Origin: Pseudomonas sp. Tri1
GTDB lineage: Bacteria; Pseudomonadota; Gammaproteobacteria; Pseudomonadales; Pseudomonadaceae
Assembly: GCF_017968885.1 (NCBI RefSeq)
Contig: NZ_CP072913.1
Span: 914,001-978,000, forward strand
DNA length: 64,000 nucleotides
Reading direction: 5' to 3'
Below the pieces are notes generated by a model. That model did not search any database. It had not been told where the DNA came from and saw nothing but the letters and a program-made list of their open reading frames with translations. The translations under genes and the position numbers were made by a program. This document shows, one piece after another, positions 25,790 to 37,626 of this stretch; within the stretch, counting starts at the first letter, position 1, and every line of letters starts with the position of its first letter.

Positions 25790-27127
25790 ATGAGCAAGAA
25801 ATACTTTGGCACCGACGGTATTCGTGGTCGGGTCGGCGAATACCCTATTACCCCTGATTTCATGCTCAAGCTCGGCTGGGCGGCCGGCATGGCATTCCGC
25901 AAAATGGGAGCCTGCAAGGTGCTGGTCGGCAAGGACACGCGAATTTCCGGCTACATGTTCGAATCGGCGCTCGAGGCCGGCCTGACGTCGGCGGGCGCCG
26001 ATGTGATGCTGTTGGGCCCGATGCCGACGCCGGCCATTGCCTACCTGACGCGTACATTCCAGGCCCAGGCTGGCATCGTGATCAGTGCTTCGCACAACCC
26101 GCATGATGACAACGGCATCAAGTTCTTCTCCGGCCAGGGTACCAAGCTGCCGGATGATATCGAGCTGATGATCGAAGAGCTGCTGGACACGCCGATGACG
26201 GTGGTTGAGTCGAGCAAGATCGGCAAAGTGTCGCGGATCAACGATGCGTCGGGGCGCTACATCGAGTTCTGCAAAGGCAGCGTACCGACCGGTACCAGCT
26301 TTTCGGGCCTGAAAATCGTGGTCGATTGCGCTCATGGTGCAACCTATAAAGTCGCGCCGAGTGTATTTCGCGAGTTGGGTGCCGAGGTGGCTGTGCTCTC
26401 TGCCCAGCCAAACGGGCTGAACATCAATCACAACTGTGGCTCCACCCATACCGAGGCGTTGCAGGCAGCGGTGCTGGCCGAACAGGCAGATCTGGGGATT
26501 GCCTTCGATGGCGACGGTGATCGAGTCCTGATGGTCGATCACACCGGTACGGTTGTCGATGGTGATGAGTTGCTGTTCATCATTGCTCGCGATCTGCACG
26601 CGCGCGGCAAGCTGCAGGGCGGAGTGGTCGGTACGTTGATGAGCAACCTCGGGCTCGAGTTGGCCTTGGCGGAACTGGATATCCCCTTCGTGCGGGCCAA
26701 TGTGGGTGACCGCTACGTGATCTCGGAGTTGCTGGAGCGCAGTTGGGTGATTGGGGGCGAGAACTCCGGTCACATCGTGTGCTTCGACCATACCACCACG
26801 GGTGATGCGATCATCGCTGCCTTGCAGGTACTGATGGCGCTCAAGGCGCGCAATGAAGGGCTCGCACAGTCGCGCCAGGCTTTGCGTAAATGTCCTCAGG
26901 TGCTGATCAACGTACGTTTCGGTGGTGGTGAGAACCCGATCGAGCATGAGACGGTCAAGCAGGCCAGCGAGCGTGTAACGCAGGCGATGGGCGGGCGCGG
27001 GCGCGTGTTGTTGCGCAAGTCCGGCACTGAGCCATTGGTGCGTGTCATGGTCGAGGGCGAGGATGAGGCACAGGTTCGCGGTTATGCCGAAGAGCTGGCA
27101 AAACTTGTTACTGAAGTTTCTGCCTGA
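25790..27127 (+). CDS. glmM: Phosphoglucosamine mutase
   Basis: The 445-residue alpha-D-phosphohexomutase begins [20 protein letters not shown]. The phosphoserine is Ser101 in [15 protein letters not shown], the Mg loop is AFDGDGDRV, and the C-terminal phosphate-binding loop is [15 protein letters not shown]. It converts glucosamine-6-P to glucosamine-1-P for peptidoglycan and LPS. It follows folP in an ftsH-folP-glmM operon. Confidence 0.97.
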   Translation: MSKKYFGTDGIRGRVGEYPITPDFMLKLGWAAGMAFRKMGACKVLVGKDTRISGYMFESALEAGLTSAGADVMLLGPMPTPAIAYLTRTFQAQAGIVISASHNPHDDNGIKFFSGQGTKLPDDIELMIEELLDTPMTVVESSKIGKVSRINDASGRYIEFCKGSVPTGTSFSGLKIVVDCAHGATYKVAPSVFRELGAEVAVLSAQPNGLNINHNCGSTHTEALQAAVLAEQADLGIAFDGDGDRVLMVDHTGTVVDGDELLFIIARDLHARGKLQGGVVGTLMSNLGLELALAELDIPFVRANVGDRYVISELLERSWVIGGENSGHIVCFDHTTTGDAIIAALQVLMALKARNEGLAQSRQALRKCPQVLINVRFGGGENPIEHETVKQASERVTQAMGGRGRVLLRKSGTEPLVRVMVEGEDEAQVRGYAEELAKLVTEVSA

Positions 27128-27193
27128 ATTCGGCTTGCCAGTCATGAATCGGTTGGGTAACATCTGCGCCCACTTTGACCGACGAGGTACAGC

Positions 27194-27949
27194 ATGCGTC
27201 GCCCTATGGTAGCTGGTAACTGGAAGATGCACGGTACCCGCGCCAGCGTCGCTGAGCTGATCAATGGCCTTCGTCATCTGGCCTTGCCAAGCGGTGTTGA
27301 TGTCGCGGTATTCCCGCCCTGCTTGTATATCAATCAAGTGATTGATGGCTTGAAGGGTAAGTCGATTTCGGTCGGCGCGCAGAACTCTGCGGTGGAGCCC
27401 ATGCAAGGCGCGTTGACCGGTGAAATTGCGCCGAGTCAGTTGGTGGATGCAGGTTGTTCCCTGGTCTTGGTCGGGCATTCAGAGCGTCGCCTGATCATGC
27501 GCGAGCAGGACAGCACCTTGATTCGCAAATTTGCTGCGGCTCAGGCCTGTGGTCTGATTCCGGTGTTGTGTGTAGGGGAAACCCTCGAGCAGCGTGAAGC
27601 TGGGAAGACCCTTGAAGTTGTCGGGCGTCAGCTGGGCAGCATCATCGAAGACTTGGGTGTCGGTGCTTTTGCAAAGGCGGTCATAGCTTACGAGCCGGTC
27701 TGGGCCATTGGCACCGGGCTGACTGCTTCGCCGCAACAAGCGCAGGATGTGCACGCCGCCATTCGCGCGCAGTTGGCGGCAGAGAATTCTGAAGTGGCAC
27801 GAGGTGTGCGGCTTCTATACGGCGGCAGCGTGAAGGCGGCCAATGCGGTCGAACTGTTCGGCATGCCGGATATCGATGGGGGGCTCATTGGTGGAGCGTC
27901 CCTGAATGCAGATGAGTTCGGTGCGATTTGTCGCGCCGCGGGAAACTGA
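27194..27949 (+). CDS. tpiA: Triosephosphate isomerase
   Basis: The 251-residue TIM barrel has Lys11 in AGNWKMHG, His95 in VGHSERR and Glu167 in [11 protein letters not shown], the complete catalytic set. It interconverts DHAP and glyceraldehyde-3-P. It lies 66 bp after glmM and is followed by secG after 4 bp. Confidence 0.97.
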   Translation: MRRPMVAGNWKMHGTRASVAELINGLRHLALPSGVDVAVFPPCLYINQVIDGLKGKSISVGAQNSAVEPMQGALTGEIAPSQLVDAGCSLVLVGHSERRLIMREQDSTLIRKFAAAQACGLIPVLCVGETLEQREAGKTLEVVGRQLGSIIEDLGVGAFAKAVIAYEPVWAIGTGLTASPQQAQDVHAAIRAQLAAENSEVARGVRLLYGGSVKAANAVELFGMPDIDGGLIGGASLNADEFGAICRAAGN

Positions 27950-27953
27950 AAAA

Positions 27954-28337
27954 ATGCTGGAAACAGTCGTAGTCGTTTTTCATCTGCTGGGTGCACTGGG
28001 CGTAGTTGCTCTCGTATTGCTGCAGCAGGGTAAAGGTGCGGATGCTGGTGCGTCTTTCGGTGCAGGTGCTTCAAATACTGTGTTCGGAAGCCAAGGTTCC
28101 TCTACCTTTCTTAGTAAGTTTACTGCTATACTTGCCGCCGCTTTCTTCATGACTAGCTTGGGGTTAGGTTACTTTGCTAAAGAGAAGGCTCATGAGCTGA
28201 CTCAAGTAGGTTTGCCAAACCCAGCAGTGCTGGAAGCGCCAAAGCAACAACCGGCTTCTGATGATGTCCCGGTGCTTCAAGAGCAAAAGTCGGCCAACCC
28301 GGCGACTGACGTACCTCCAGCTCAAGAGCAGAAGTAA
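27954..28337 (+). CDS. secG: Preprotein translocase subunit SecG
   Basis: The 127-residue SecG begins [20 protein letters not shown] with a first membrane helix. It has the [17 protein letters not shown] stretch and a second helix ([19 protein letters not shown]). The Pro/Gln-rich C-terminal tail is longer than in E. coli. SecG helps SecYEG-mediated export. ATG 27954 is chosen; the open frame upstream overlaps tpiA. tRNA-Leu follows, as in E. coli secG-leuU. Confidence 0.95.
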   Translation: MLETVVVVFHLLGALGVVALVLLQQGKGADAGASFGAGASNTVFGSQGSSTFLSKFTAILAAAFFMTSLGLGYFAKEKAHELTQVGLPNPAVLEAPKQQPASDDVPVLQEQKSANPATDVPPAQEQK

Positions 28338-28358
28338 GAAGGTTTCAAACGCTGTATT

Positions 28359-28444
28359 GCCGAGGTGGTGGAATTGGTAGACACGCAACCTTGAGGTGGT
28401 TGTGCCCATAGGGTGTAGGGGTTCGAGTCCCCTTCTCGGTACCA
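28359..28444 (+). tRNA. tRNA-Leu (anticodon GAG)
   Basis: An 86-nt class II tRNA with encoded CCA. The acceptor is GCCGAGG...CTCGGT, the anticodon stem CAACC/GGTTG encloses TTGAGGT (anticodon GAG at 28393-28395), and there is a long variable arm. It reads CUC/CUU codons. Located between secG and the fMet tRNA. Confidence 0.96.
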
Positions 28445-28453
28445 ATTATCAGG

Positions 28454-28477
28454 AGAGCCCGCGATTGCGGGCTTTCT
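28454..28477 (+). terminator. Terminator after tRNA-Leu
   Basis: AGCCCGC (28456-28462) pairs with GCGGGCT (28467-28473) around GATT, followed by TTCTT. The U-tract is weak. Confidence 0.75.
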
Positions 28478-28541
28478 TGTAGGTGGAAGGGTTACATTGA
28501 CCCTGTAAGGGATCGGTCGTATACTTCCGCCCCAGCTTTGT

Positions 28542-28618
<77 letters not shown>

Positions 28619-28627
28619 GTTTCAGGG

Positions 28628-28648
28628 GCCCCTTCCAAGGGGCTTTTT
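28628..28648 (+). terminator. Terminator after initiator tRNA
   Basis: GCCCCTT and AAGGGGC form a short hairpin followed by TTTTT, 10 nt after the tRNA end. It may only partly terminate, since rimP follows in the same direction. Confidence 0.8.
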
Positions 28649-28757
28649 GTTAGCTGGACACTTTACAACGCCGCTATTCGACGGCGTTTCAGGGATGGGC
28701 GATTCGCCCATTTTTTTTATTTGCACAGCATGCACAAACATGCACGAGGGGGTTCAG

Positions 28758-29216
28758 GTGTCGAGCAAGCTAGAACAGTTGCAGGCCTTGTTGGCCCCGG
28801 TGGTCGTGGCCCTTGGCTATGAATGCTGGGGTATTGAGTTTTCGGCTCAAGGTCGCCACTCACTGTTGCGCGTTTATATCGATAAGGAAGGCGGCGTGTT
28901 GGTGGATGATTGCGCCATCGTCAGCCGTCAGATCAGCGGTGTACTGGATGTCGAAGATCCAATCACCTCCGAATACACCCTTGAAGTTTCCTCGCCTGGC
29001 ATGGAACGCCCTCTGTTCACCCTTGAACAGTTTGCTTCGTTTGCCGGTGAACAAGTGAAGATCAAGCTGCGCTCGCCTTTCGAAGGTCGACGCAACTTTC
29101 AAGGCCTTCTGCGCGGTGTAGAAGAGCAGGACGTCGTGGTGCAGGTAGATGACCATGAGTTCCTGTTGCCGATCGATATGATCGACAAGGCCAACATTAT
29201 TCCCAGTTTTGACTGA
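28758..29216 (+). CDS. rimP: Ribosome maturation factor RimP
   Basis: A 152-residue RimP. The start is GTG 28758 ([16 protein letters not shown] by family alignment) with GAGGGGG upstream; the open frame extends further 5' without family similarity. The C-terminal half has [17 protein letters not shown] and an SH3-like domain. RimP assists 30S maturation. It is the first protein gene of the rimP-nusA-infB cluster. Confidence 0.95.
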   Translation: MSSKLEQLQALLAPVVVALGYECWGIEFSAQGRHSLLRVYIDKEGGVLVDDCAIVSRQISGVLDVEDPITSEYTLEVSSPGMERPLFTLEQFASFAGEQVKIKLRSPFEGRRNFQGLLRGVEEQDVVVQVDDHEFLLPIDMIDKANIIPSFD

Positions 29217-29275
29217 TACGTGCCAGATACTGCGGATCCCGCGGATCCAATGGCTTGCGAAAGGCGAGGCGTACG

Positions 29276-30757
29276 ATGAGCAAAGAAGTACTGCTGGTTG
29301 TTGAGTCGGTATCCAATGAAAAGGGCGTACCGGCTAACGTTATTTTTGAAGCGCTGGAGTTGGCTCTGGCCACTGCCACTAAAAAGCGATTTGAAGACGA
29401 AGTTGATTTGCGTGTGGAAATCAATCGCCACACCGGTGCCTATGAGACTTTCCGTCGCTGGACGGTAGTCGAGGAAGCCGACCTGGACGATCCGGCTATC
29501 GAAACCTGGCCGAGCAAGGTTGCAGAAACGCATCCTGGCGCCAAGGTTGGTGATGTCGTCGAAGAAAAAATCGAATCCATCGAGTTCGGTCGCATTGCTG
29601 CACAGACTGCCAAGCAGGTCATTGTGCAAAAAGTTCGCGAAGCAGAGCGTGCACAAGTTGTCGACGCCTATCGCGAGCGCCTGGGGGAAATCATCTCCGG
29701 CACCGTGAAAAAAGTTACCCGCGACAACGTGATCGTCGACCTGGGCAACAACGCCGAAGCGTTGCTGGCCCGTGAAGACATTATTTCTCGCGAAACTTTC
29801 CGAGTTGGCGTGCGCCTGCGCGCGTTGCTCAAGGAAATCCGCACCGAGAACCGCGGCCCGCAGCTGATCCTGTCGCGTACCGCGCCGGAAATGCTGATCG
29901 AGTTGTTCCGCATCGAAGTGCCGGAAATTGCTGAAGGCCTGATCGAAGTAATGGCTGCCTCCCGTGATCCGGGTTCGCGTGCCAAGATCGCGGTCCGCTC
30001 CAAGGACAAGCGCATCGACCCGCAGGGTGCTTGCATCGGCATGCGTGGTTCGCGTGTCCAGGCCGTATCCGGCGAGTTGGGCGGCGAGCGTGTGGACATC
30101 GTCCTGTGGGACGATAACCCGGCTCAGTTTGTGATCAACGCCATGTCGCCTGCTGAAGTGGCGGCAATTATCGTCGACGAAGATGCCCATGCCATGGACA
30201 TCGCCGTTGGCGCAGACAATCTCGCTCAGGCCATCGGTCGTGGTGGTCAGAACGTGCGTCTGGCTAGCCAACTGACCGGCTGGACCCTGAACGTGATGAC
30301 CGAATCGGACATCCAGGCTAAGCAACAAGCTGAAACCGGCGACATCCTGCGCAATTTCATCGACGAGCTGGAAGTCGATGAAGAGTTGGCGCAGGTGCTG
30401 GTGGATGAAGGCTTTACCAGCCTGGAAGAGATTGCCTACGTACCGGTGGAAGAAATGCTCAACATCGACGGCTTTGACGAGGAGATCGTCAACGAGCTTC
30501 GCGCTCGGGCCAAGGATCGTTTGTTGACCAAAGCTATCGCTACTGAGGAAAAGCTGGCAGACGCCCATCCGGCCGAAGACCTGCTCTCGCTTGAGGGCAT
30601 GGACAAGGATTTGGCGATGGAACTGGCGGTGCGCGGCGTAATTACCCGCGAAGACCTGGCCGAGCAGTCTATTGACGATCTGCTCGACATCGACGGCATT
30701 GACGATGATCGTGCCGGCAAGTTGATCATGGCCGCCCGAGCCCACTGGTTCGAGTAA
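29276..30757 (+). CDS. nusA: Transcription termination/antitermination factor NusA
   Basis: The 493-residue NusA begins [20 protein letters not shown]. Domains in order are the RNAP-binding N-terminal domain, S1 (~135-200, [20 protein letters not shown]), two KH domains ([35 protein letters not shown]), and two C-terminal acidic helix-hairpin repeats. It controls pausing, termination and antitermination. ATG 29276 is used; the open frame starts 21 nt upstream. infB follows after 27 nt. Confidence 0.97.
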   Translation: MSKEVLLVVESVSNEKGVPANVIFEALELALATATKKRFEDEVDLRVEINRHTGAYETFRRWTVVEEADLDDPAIETWPSKVAETHPGAKVGDVVEEKIESIEFGRIAAQTAKQVIVQKVREAERAQVVDAYRERLGEIISGTVKKVTRDNVIVDLGNNAEALLAREDIISRETFRVGVRLRALLKEIRTENRGPQLILSRTAPEMLIELFRIEVPEIAEGLIEVMAASRDPGSRAKIAVRSKDKRIDPQGACIGMRGSRVQAVSGELGGERVDIVLWDDNPAQFVINAMSPAEVAAIIVDEDAHAMDIAVGADNLAQAIGRGGQNVRLASQLTGWTLNVMTESDIQAKQQAETGDILRNFIDELEVDEELAQVLVDEGFTSLEEIAYVPVEEMLNIDGFDEEIVNELRARAKDRLLTKAIATEEKLADAHPAEDLLSLEGMDKDLAMELAVRGVITREDLAEQSIDDLLDIDGIDDDRAGKLIMAARAHWFE

Positions 30758-30784
30758 TTAGGCGCGGCCTGAGGAGAGAAGTGC

Positions 30785-33307
30785 ATGACGCAAGTCACGG
30801 TGAAACAACTGGCCGATGAGGTCAAAACACCGGTAGAGCGCCTGTTGCAGCAGATGCGTGAGGCAGGTCTGCCGCACACCGCCGCCGAGGAACATGTGAC
30901 CGACAGTGAGAAGCAGTCCCTGCTGACTCACTTGAAGAGCAGTCACAAGGCGAAAGTGGAAGAACCGCGCAAGATCACTCTGCAGCGTAAAACCACCAGC
31001 ACCCTGCGTGTTGCCGGTAGCAAAAGCATCAGCGTTGAAGTACGCAAGAAGAAAGTCTTCGTACAGCGCAGCCCGGAAGAAATCGAAGCCGAGCGCAAAC
31101 GCGAACTGGAAGAACGTCGCGCAGTAGAAAATGCTGCACGTCAGAAGGCTGAAGAAGAAGCCAAGCGTCGCGCCGAAGAAGAAGCGCGTCGCCAGCCTGC
31201 TGCTGCGCAATCGGCTCCGGTCGAAGCTGTTGCGGCACCTGCCGCAGTCGCCGAGCCTGTGCGTGAAAGCGCACCGGTCGTGGCGCCAGCGCCTGCACCT
31301 GCGGCTGATACTCGCAAGCGCGACGAACAGCGTCGTCCGGACAAGCCACGTGCCGACGACAACCGTCGTGGCAGTGGTGATGGCGAGCGCAAAAATGCTC
31401 CTCATCGTGCTTCGGTCAAGGAAAAGGCGCCGGCACCACGCGTTGCGCCACGTACCACCGACGAAGAAAGCGATGGCTTCCGTCGCGGCGGTCGCGGCAA
31501 GGCCAAGCTGAAGAAGCGCAACGCCCACGGTTTCCAGAGCCCTACCGGCCCTGTCGTGCGTGAAGTGAAGATCGGCGAGACCATCACTGTGGGCGATCTG
31601 GCCCAGCAGATGTCGGTCAAGGCTGCTGAAATCATCAAGTTCATGTTCAAGCTGGGTACGCCAGCCACCATCAACCAGGTACTGGATCAGGAAACTGCCC
31701 AACTGGTTGCTGAAGAGCTGGGCCACAAAGTGACCCTGGTCAGCGACACTGCCCTGGAAGACTCCCTGGCCGAGTCCCTGAAGTTTGAAGGTGAGGCGGT
31801 TTCCCGTGCGCCGGTCGTGACCGTAATGGGCCACGTTGACCACGGTAAAACTTCCCTGCTCGACTACATTCGTCGTGCGAAGGTTGCGGCAGGTGAGGCT
31901 GGCGGTATTACCCAGCACATCGGTGCCTACCACGTTGAAACCGACCGCGGCATGGTGACGTTCCTCGACACCCCGGGTCACGCCGCGTTTACCGCGATGC
32001 GTGCCCGTGGTGCCAAGGCGACTGACATCGTGATCCTGGTGGTTGCGGCGGACGACGGCGTGATGCCGCAAACCATCGAAGCCGTTCAGCATGCCAAGGC
32101 TGCTGGCGTACCGCTGGTGGTTGCGGTGAACAAGATCGACAAGCCGGGCGCCGATCTCGATCGCATCCGTAGCGAACTGTCGGTTCACGGCGTGACCTCC
32201 GAAGAGTGGGGTGGCGACACTCCATTCGTACCGGTCTCGGCGAAGATGGGTACCGGTGTTGACGAACTGCTCGAAGCTGTTCTGTTGCAAGCCGAAGTCC
32301 TGGAACTGACTGCGACACCTTCGGCTCCAGGCCGTGGTGTGGTCGTTGAATCGCGTCTCGACAAGGGCCGTGGTCCGGTTGCGACCGTCCTGGTTCAAGA
32401 CGGTACCCTGCGCCAAGGCGACATGGTACTGGTCGGTTCGAACTACGGCCGTGTACGTGCCATGCTCGACGAGAACGGCAAGTCCATCAAGGAAGCCGGT
32501 CCGGCTATCCCGGTCGAGATCCTCGGCCTGGACGGCACCCCGGACGCTGGCGACGAGATGAGCGTTGTGGCTGACGAGAAGAAAGCCCGTGAAGTGGCTC
32601 TGTTCCGTCAAGGCAAGTTCCGCGAAGTCAAACTGGCTCGTGCTCACGCAGGCAAGCTGGAAAACATCTTCGAGAACATGGGTCAGGAAGAGAAGAAGAC
32701 GCTCAACATCGTCCTCAAATCCGACGTCCGTGGTTCCCTCGAAGCGTTGAACGGCGCCTTGAATGGCCTGGGTAACGACGAAGTGCAAGTGCGTGTGGTC
32801 GGTGGCGGTGTCGGTGGTATCACCGAATCCGATGCCAACCTGGCACTGGCCTCCAACGCTGTACTGTTCGGCTTCAACGTGCGTGCCGATGCCGGCGCTC
32901 GCAAGATCGTCGAGCAGGAAGGCCTGGATATGCGTTACTACAACGTGATCTACGACATCATCGAAGACGTCAAGAAAGCCCTGACCGGTATGTTGGGCAG
33001 CGACGTGCGGGAGAACATCCTGGGCGTGGCTGAAGTACGTGACGTGTTCCGTTCGCCGAAGTTCGGCGCGATCGCCGGTTGCATGGTGATCGAAGGTGTC
33101 GTTCACCGTAACCGTCCAATCCGCGTACTGCGTGAAGACATCGTTATCTTCGAAGGCGAGCTGGAATCCCTGCGCCGCTTCAAGGATGACGCTTCCGAAG
33201 TTCGTGCCGGCATGGAATGCGGTATTGGCGTCAAGAGCTACAACGACGTCAAGGTCGGCGACAAGATCGAAGTCTTCGAGAAGGTCCAGGTTGCTCGCAG
33301 CCTCTGA
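30785..33307 (+). CDS. infB: Translation initiation factor IF-2
   Basis: The 840-residue IF-2 has an N-terminal IF2N domain, a charged, Ala/Arg/Glu-rich linker (~100-250), and a GTPase domain with GHVDHGKTS from residue 349 and [10 protein letters not shown]-terminal domains that bind fMet-tRNA follow. It places initiator tRNA on the 30S subunit. A second in-frame start giving a shorter isoform, as in E. coli, cannot be picked out confidently. It follows nusA and precedes rbfA. Confidence 0.97.
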   Translation: MTQVTVKQLADEVKTPVERLLQQMREAGLPHTAAEEHVTDSEKQSLLTHLKSSHKAKVEEPRKITLQRKTTSTLRVAGSKSISVEVRKKKVFVQRSPEEIEAERKRELEERRAVENAARQKAEEEAKRRAEEEARRQPAAAQSAPVEAVAAPAAVAEPVRESAPVVAPAPAPAADTRKRDEQRRPDKPRADDNRRGSGDGERKNAPHRASVKEKAPAPRVAPRTTDEESDGFRRGGRGKAKLKKRNAHGFQSPTGPVVREVKIGETITVGDLAQQMSVKAAEIIKFMFKLGTPATINQVLDQETAQLVAEELGHKVTLVSDTALEDSLAESLKFEGEAVSRAPVVTVMGHVDHGKTSLLDYIRRAKVAAGEAGGITQHIGAYHVETDRGMVTFLDTPGHAAFTAMRARGAKATDIVILVVAADDGVMPQTIEAVQHAKAAGVPLVVAVNKIDKPGADLDRIRSELSVHGVTSEEWGGDTPFVPVSAKMGTGVDELLEAVLLQAEVLELTATPSAPGRGVVVESRLDKGRGPVATVLVQDGTLRQGDMVLVGSNYGRVRAMLDENGKSIKEAGPAIPVEILGLDGTPDAGDEMSVVADEKKAREVALFRQGKFREVKLARAHAGKLENIFENMGQEEKKTLNIVLKSDVRGSLEALNGALNGLGNDEVQVRVVGGGVGGITESDANLALASNAVLFGFNVRADAGARKIVEQEGLDMRYYNVIYDIIEDVKKALTGMLGSDVRENILGVAEVRDVFRSPKFGAIAGCMVIEGVVHRNRPIRVLREDIVIFEGELESLRRFKDDASEVRAGMECGIGVKSYNDVKVGDKIEVFEKVQVARSL

Positions 33308-33378
33308 CTCGCGTACTTCAAGAGCCGCACCGGGCAGCCGCATGAACATGCGCTGCCTCGCTGGCGGGCTCTAAACGC

Positions 33379-33413
33379 AACGCCCGGTCTGGCTTTTGTC
33401 AGGCCGGGCGTTT
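33379..33413 (+). terminator. Intercistronic hairpin between infB and rbfA
   Basis: A 13-bp stem with one G-T wobble (33379-33391 with 33400-33412) is followed by only three T residues. It probably attenuates or processes the nusA-infB transcript ahead of rbfA rather than fully ending it. Confidence 0.6.
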
Positions 33414-33466
33414 GCCGCTTTCAGACCTCACGGGTTTGACCGTGGGGCAGTAACAGGTAACAAGAC

Positions 33467-33868
33467 ATGGCAAAAGAATATAGCCGTACCCAACGAATCG
33501 GCGATCAGATGCAGCGTGAGCTGGCCCAACTGATCCGCCGCGAAGTCAAAGACCCGCGCGTCGGCCTGGTCACCATTACCGCTGTGGAAGTCAGCCGTGA
33601 CGTCGGTCATGCCAAGATTTTCATCACGGTGATGGGGCAGGACAGCGCCGAAGAAATCGCCCAAAGCATCAAGGTGCTCAACTCGGCAGCCGGTTTCCTG
33701 CGTATGCAGTTGGCCCGGGAGATGAAGTTGCGCAGCGTTCCACAGCTGCACTTCCATTACGACGAAAGCGTCGTGCGGGGGGCGCACCTGTCGGCGTTGA
33801 TCGAGCGTGCCGTGGCTGAAGACAGTCAGCACCCGGTTGCGGCTGAACCCGAAGACACCAAGGAGTAA
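33467..33868 (+). CDS. rbfA: 30S ribosome-binding factor RbfA
   Basis: The 133-residue RbfA begins [20 protein letters not shown] and has a KH-like fold with [16 protein letters not shown] and the conserved [13 protein letters not shown]. It aids 16S rRNA 5'-end maturation in 30S assembly. truB starts 3 nt after its stop. Confidence 0.96.
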   Translation: MAKEYSRTQRIGDQMQRELAQLIRREVKDPRVGLVTITAVEVSRDVGHAKIFITVMGQDSAEEIAQSIKVLNSAAGFLRMQLAREMKLRSVPQLHFHYDESVVRGAHLSALIERAVAEDSQHPVAAEPEDTKE

Positions 33869-33871
33869 TCG

Positions 33872-34789
33872 GTGGCTCAGGTCAAACGTATCCGTCGTAA
33901 CGTCAGCGGCATCATCCTGCTCGACAAGCCGTTGGGGTTCACTTCCAACGCGGCGTTGCAGAAGGTTCGCTGGCTGCTCAATGCCGAGAAGGCCGGGCAC
34001 ACCGGTAGCCTCGATCCGTTGGCCACCGGCGTATTGCCGCTGTGCTTCGGTGAGGCGACCAAGTTCTCCCAGTACCTGCTCGATTCCGACAAGGGTTATG
34101 AAACCCTGGCGCAACTGGGCAAGACCACCACCACGGCGGACGCCGAGGGTGAGGTTTTGCTGGAGCGCCCGGTGACCGTTGGTCAGGCTGATATCGAAGC
34201 TGTGCTGCCAGGATTTCGCGGGCAAATCAGTCAGATACCGCCGATGTACTCGGCCCTCAAGCGTGATGGCCAGCCGTTGTACAAGCTGGCTCGTGCAGGC
34301 GAAGTAGTGGAGCGCGAACCGCGTTCTGTTACTATTGCGCGCTTGGAATTGCTGGCCTTTGACGGTAACACTGCGCGGCTGGCCGTGGATTGCAGCAAAG
34401 GCACCTATATCCGTACCCTGGTGGAGGATATCGGCGAGCAGCTCGGTTGTGGCGCATACGTGGCAGAATTGCGACGGACCCAGGCTGGGCCTTTCACGTT
34501 GGCCCAGACGGTCACGCTCGAAGAGCTCGAAGCGGTACATGCCGAAGGCGGCAACGAAGCGGTCGACCGTTTCCTGATGCCATCGGACAGCGGGCTGCTG
34601 GACTGGCCGCTGTTGCAGTTCTCGGAACACAGCGCGTTCTACTGGCTCAACGGCCAGCCGGTACGTGCCCCGGACGCGCCGAAGTTCGGCATGGTTCGGG
34701 TGCAGGATCACAATGGTCGCTTCATCGGTATCGGTGAAGTGAGCGAAGACGGGCGTATTGCGCCGCGTCGACTGATTCGGTCGGAATGA
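33872..34789 (+). CDS. truB: tRNA pseudouridine-55 synthase TruB
   Basis: The 305-residue TruB uses GTG 33872, which gives the conserved N-terminus [19 protein letters not shown]. The catalytic Asp48 lies in [17 protein letters not shown]-terminal PUA-like domain completes it. It makes pseudouridine-55 in the T loop of tRNAs. Overlap-level spacing with rbfA implies co-translation. Confidence 0.97.
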   Translation: MAQVKRIRRNVSGIILLDKPLGFTSNAALQKVRWLLNAEKAGHTGSLDPLATGVLPLCFGEATKFSQYLLDSDKGYETLAQLGKTTTTADAEGEVLLERPVTVGQADIEAVLPGFRGQISQIPPMYSALKRDGQPLYKLARAGEVVEREPRSVTIARLELLAFDGNTARLAVDCSKGTYIRTLVEDIGEQLGCGAYVAELRRTQAGPFTLAQTVTLEELEAVHAEGGNEAVDRFLMPSDSGLLDWPLLQFSEHSAFYWLNGQPVRAPDAPKFGMVRVQDHNGRFIGIGEVSEDGRIAPRRLIRSE

Positions 34790-34864
34790 CCGGAACCAGT
34801 CTGCGTAACAGCAGGCTGGCGAGTGTGGCTGTTAACAGGCACGGTCACTACTCATTTATAGATA

Positions 34865-34912
34865 CAGGGATTTGTCCCTGGCCTGTTGAAGCTGTTTCTT
34901 TGAAACAGCTTC
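34865..34912 (+). promoter_or_regulatory. Two-hairpin leader of rpsO
   Basis: CAGGGA/TCCCTG (34865-34880, loop TTTG) is followed by a perfect 11-bp inverted repeat, GAAGCTGTTTC (34888-34898) with its complement at 34902-34912. It ends 20 nt before the rpsO start and lacks a T-run, so it is not a terminator. S15 autoregulates rpsO translation through leader RNA structure in several bacteria; that role here is inferred. Confidence 0.55.
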
Positions 34913-34932
34913 CTGACTAAAAGGATTGCCTC

Positions 34933-35202
34933 ATGGCTCTCGACGTTCAAGAAAAAGCTCAAATCGTAGCTGACTACCAGCAAGCTGTTGGTGACACTGG
35001 TTCGCCAGAAGTGCAAGTTGCACTGCTGACCCACAACATCAACAAACTGCAAGGTCACTTCAAGGCCAACGGTAAAGATCACCACTCCCGTCGTGGTCTG
35101 ATCCGCATGGTAAACCAGCGTCGTAAGCTGCTGGACTACCTGAAAGGCAAGGACGTGAGCCGTTACAGCGCTCTGATCGCTCGCCTGGGTCTGCGTCGCT
35201 AA
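34933..35202 (+). CDS. rpsO: 30S ribosomal protein S15
   Basis: The 89-residue S15 begins [20 protein letters not shown] and keeps the rRNA-contacting stretches ([34 protein letters not shown]). It binds the 16S central domain. It sits between truB and pnp as in most gammaproteobacteria. Confidence 0.98.
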   Translation: MALDVQEKAQIVADYQQAVGDTGSPEVQVALLTHNINKLQGHFKANGKDHHSRRGLIRMVNQRRKLLDYLKGKDVSRYSALIARLGLRR

Positions 35203-35395
35203 TCAGCGATTGCGCTAGAGGTTGGTTGTCTGTCGTGCGTCAGGGGGTTCCCGCTGGCGTATGGCAGGCTCCCAGCCTCAAGTTTTATCTGGATACACGT
35301 TTTACCCTGGACAGACGTCGGGCCGATTCCCGCCATTGCCCAAGAATTTCGCAAGAAGACAAGTTCCCCAAGAGCCACAAAGAAGGTAGGACACC

Positions 35396-37501
35396 GTGAA
35401 CCCGGTAATCAAAAAATTCCAATTCGGTCAGTCGACCGTTACCCTCGAGACTGGCCGTATCGCCCGTCAGGCCTCCGGCGCAGTGCTGGTCACCGTTGAC
35501 GACGACGTCAGCGTATTGGTGACCGTTGTCGGTGCCAAGCAAGCCGATCCAGGCAAAGGCTTCTTCCCTCTGTCTGTTCACTACCAGGAAAAGACTTACG
35601 CTGCCGGTAAGATCCCTGGCGGTTTCTTCAAGCGTGAAGGCCGTCCTTCCGAGAAAGAAACCCTGACTTCCCGACTGATCGACCGTCCGATCCGTCCGCT
35701 GTTCCCAGAAGGTTTCATGAACGAAGTGCAGGTTGTCTGCACCGTCGTTTCCACCAGCAAGAAAACCGATCCGGACATCGCTGCGATGATCGGTACCTCG
35801 GCTGCCCTGGCCATCTCCGGCATTCCTTTCGATGGCCCGATCGGCGCTGCCCGCGTCGCGTTCCACGAAAGCACCGGCTACCTGCTGAACCCGACCTACG
35901 AGCAACTGAAGGCGTCGAGCCTGGACATGGTCGTGGCCGGTACTTCCGAAGCGGTGCTGATGGTTGAATCCGAAGCCAAGGAGCTGACCGAAGACCAGAT
36001 GCTGGGCGCCGTACTGTTCGCCCACGACGAGTTCCAGGTGGTGATCAACGCTGTCAAGGAACTGGCCGCCGAAGCAGCCAAGCCAACCTGGGCCTGGGCT
36101 CCACAAGCCGAAGCCACCGAACTGCTGGGCGCGATCCGTGCCGAGTTCGGCGAAGCGATCTCCCAGGCCTACACCATCACCGTCAAAGCCGACCGTTATG
36201 CACGTCTGGGCGAGCTGAAAGACCAGGTGGTCGCCAAGTTGTCGGGTGAAGAAGGCCAGCCATCGGCCAGCGACGTCAAAGCCGCTTTCGGTGAAATCGA
36301 ATACCGCACCGTTCGCGAAAACATCGTCAACGGCAAGCCGCGTATCGACGGTCGCGACACCCGCACCGTACGTCCGCTGAACATCGAAGTTGGCGTCCTG
36401 CCGAAGACCCACGGTTCGGCATTGTTCACCCGTGGCGAAACCCAGGCCCTGGTCGTTGCCACACTGGGTACCGCCCGTGACGCGCAACTGCTGGACACCC
36501 TGGAAGGCGAAAAGAAAGACCCGTTCATGCTGCACTACAACTTCCCTCCGTTCTCGGTAGGCGAGTGTGGCCGCATGGGTGGCGCCGGTCGCCGCGAAAT
36601 CGGTCACGGCCGTCTGGCCCGTCGTTCGGTCCAGGCCATGCTGCCAGCCGCTGACGTGTTCCCGTACACCATTCGCGTGGTATCGGAAATCACCGAGTCC
36701 AACGGTTCTAGCTCCATGGCTTCGGTCTGCGGCGCTTCCCTGGCCCTGATGGACGCTGGTGTGCCGATGAAGGCGCCGGTTGCCGGTATCGCCATGGGCC
36801 TGGTGAAGGAAGGCGAGAAATTCGCCGTCCTGACCGACATCCTGGGTGACGAAGACCACCTGGGCGACATGGACTTCAAAGTGGCTGGTACCGCCAAAGG
36901 CGTCACCGCACTGCAGATGGACATCAAGATCAAGGGCATCACCGAAGAGATCATGGAAATCGCCCTGGGCCAAGCCCTGGAAGCGCGCCTGAACATCCTC
37001 GGCCAGATGAACCAGATCATCGGTCAGTCCCGTACCGAGCTGTCGGAAAACGCTCCGACCATGATCGCGATGAAAATCGACACCGACAAAATCCGTGATG
37101 TCATCGGTAAAGGCGGCGCGACCATCCGTGCGATCTGTGAAGAAACCAAGGCTTCGATCGACATCGAAGACGACGGCTCGATCAAGATCTTCGGCGAAAC
37201 CAAGGAAGCGGCAGAAGCAGCGCGCCAGCGCGTCCTGGGCATCACCGCAGAAGCCGAGATCGGCAAGATCTACGTAGGCAAGGTTGAACGCATCGTCGAC
37301 TTCGGCGCCTTCGTCAACATCCTGCCGGGCAAGGACGGTCTGGTTCACATCTCCATGCTGAGCGATGCTCGCGTCGAGAAAGTGACCGACATCTTGAAAG
37401 AAGGTCAGGAGGTGGAAGTGCTGGTACTGGACGTGGACAACCGCGGCCGTATCAAGCTGTCCATCAAAGACGTGGCAGCAGCCAAGGCATCGGGCGTTTA
37501 A
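35396..37501 (+). CDS. pnp: Polynucleotide phosphorylase
   Basis: The 701-residue PNPase uses GTG 35396 ([20 protein letters not shown]). It has two RNase PH-type domains ([20 protein letters not shown]; the second with [15 protein letters not shown]), then KH ([14 protein letters not shown]) and S1 ([20 protein letters not shown]) domains. It degrades RNA 3'-5' phosphorolytically, also in the degradosome. The 193-nt leader after rpsO holds an imperfect hairpin around 35238-35262; in E. coli pnp is autoregulated through such a leader, which I cannot confirm here. A terminator follows the stop. Confidence 0.98.
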   Translation: MNPVIKKFQFGQSTVTLETGRIARQASGAVLVTVDDDVSVLVTVVGAKQADPGKGFFPLSVHYQEKTYAAGKIPGGFFKREGRPSEKETLTSRLIDRPIRPLFPEGFMNEVQVVCTVVSTSKKTDPDIAAMIGTSAALAISGIPFDGPIGAARVAFHESTGYLLNPTYEQLKASSLDMVVAGTSEAVLMVESEAKELTEDQMLGAVLFAHDEFQVVINAVKELAAEAAKPTWAWAPQAEATELLGAIRAEFGEAISQAYTITVKADRYARLGELKDQVVAKLSGEEGQPSASDVKAAFGEIEYRTVRENIVNGKPRIDGRDTRTVRPLNIEVGVLPKTHGSALFTRGETQALVVATLGTARDAQLLDTLEGEKKDPFMLHYNFPPFSVGECGRMGGAGRREIGHGRLARRSVQAMLPAADVFPYTIRVVSEITESNGSSSMASVCGASLALMDAGVPMKAPVAGIAMGLVKEGEKFAVLTDILGDEDHLGDMDFKVAGTAKGVTALQMDIKIKGITEEIMEIALGQALEARLNILGQMNQIIGQSRTELSENAPTMIAMKIDTDKIRDVIGKGGATIRAICEETKASIDIEDDGSIKIFGETKEAAEAARQRVLGITAEAEIGKIYVGKVERIVDFGAFVNILPGKDGLVHISMLSDARVEKVTDILKEGQEVEVLVLDVDNRGRIKLSIKDVAAAKASGV

Positions 37502-37530
37502 TCAGCCCTTCGCTTAGCCGCTGAACAAGC

Positions 37531-37558
37531 AAACGCCCCGACTGGTTCGGGGCGTTTT
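37531..37558 (+). terminator. Terminator after pnp
   Basis: AAACGCCCCGA (37531-37541) pairs with TCGGGGCGTTT (37547-37557) and runs into TTTT. A clear end of the rpsO-pnp transcript. Confidence 0.92.
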
Positions 37559-37626
37559 GCTGTGTGGTGAAAATCCCTGTGTCGCAGGTTGCCTGGCTAC
37601 GGGGGACGGTGCTAGTTTTAGCCACC

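Noticed and set aside
30758..33349. 863-codon open frame on the minus strand opposite infB
   Set aside because: It mirrors the third-position GC bias of infB, has no recognisable domain, and starts and ends without gene context. It is a shadow.
35285..37348. Long minus-strand frame opposite pnp
   Set aside because: Shadow of the strongly codon-biased pnp; no family features.
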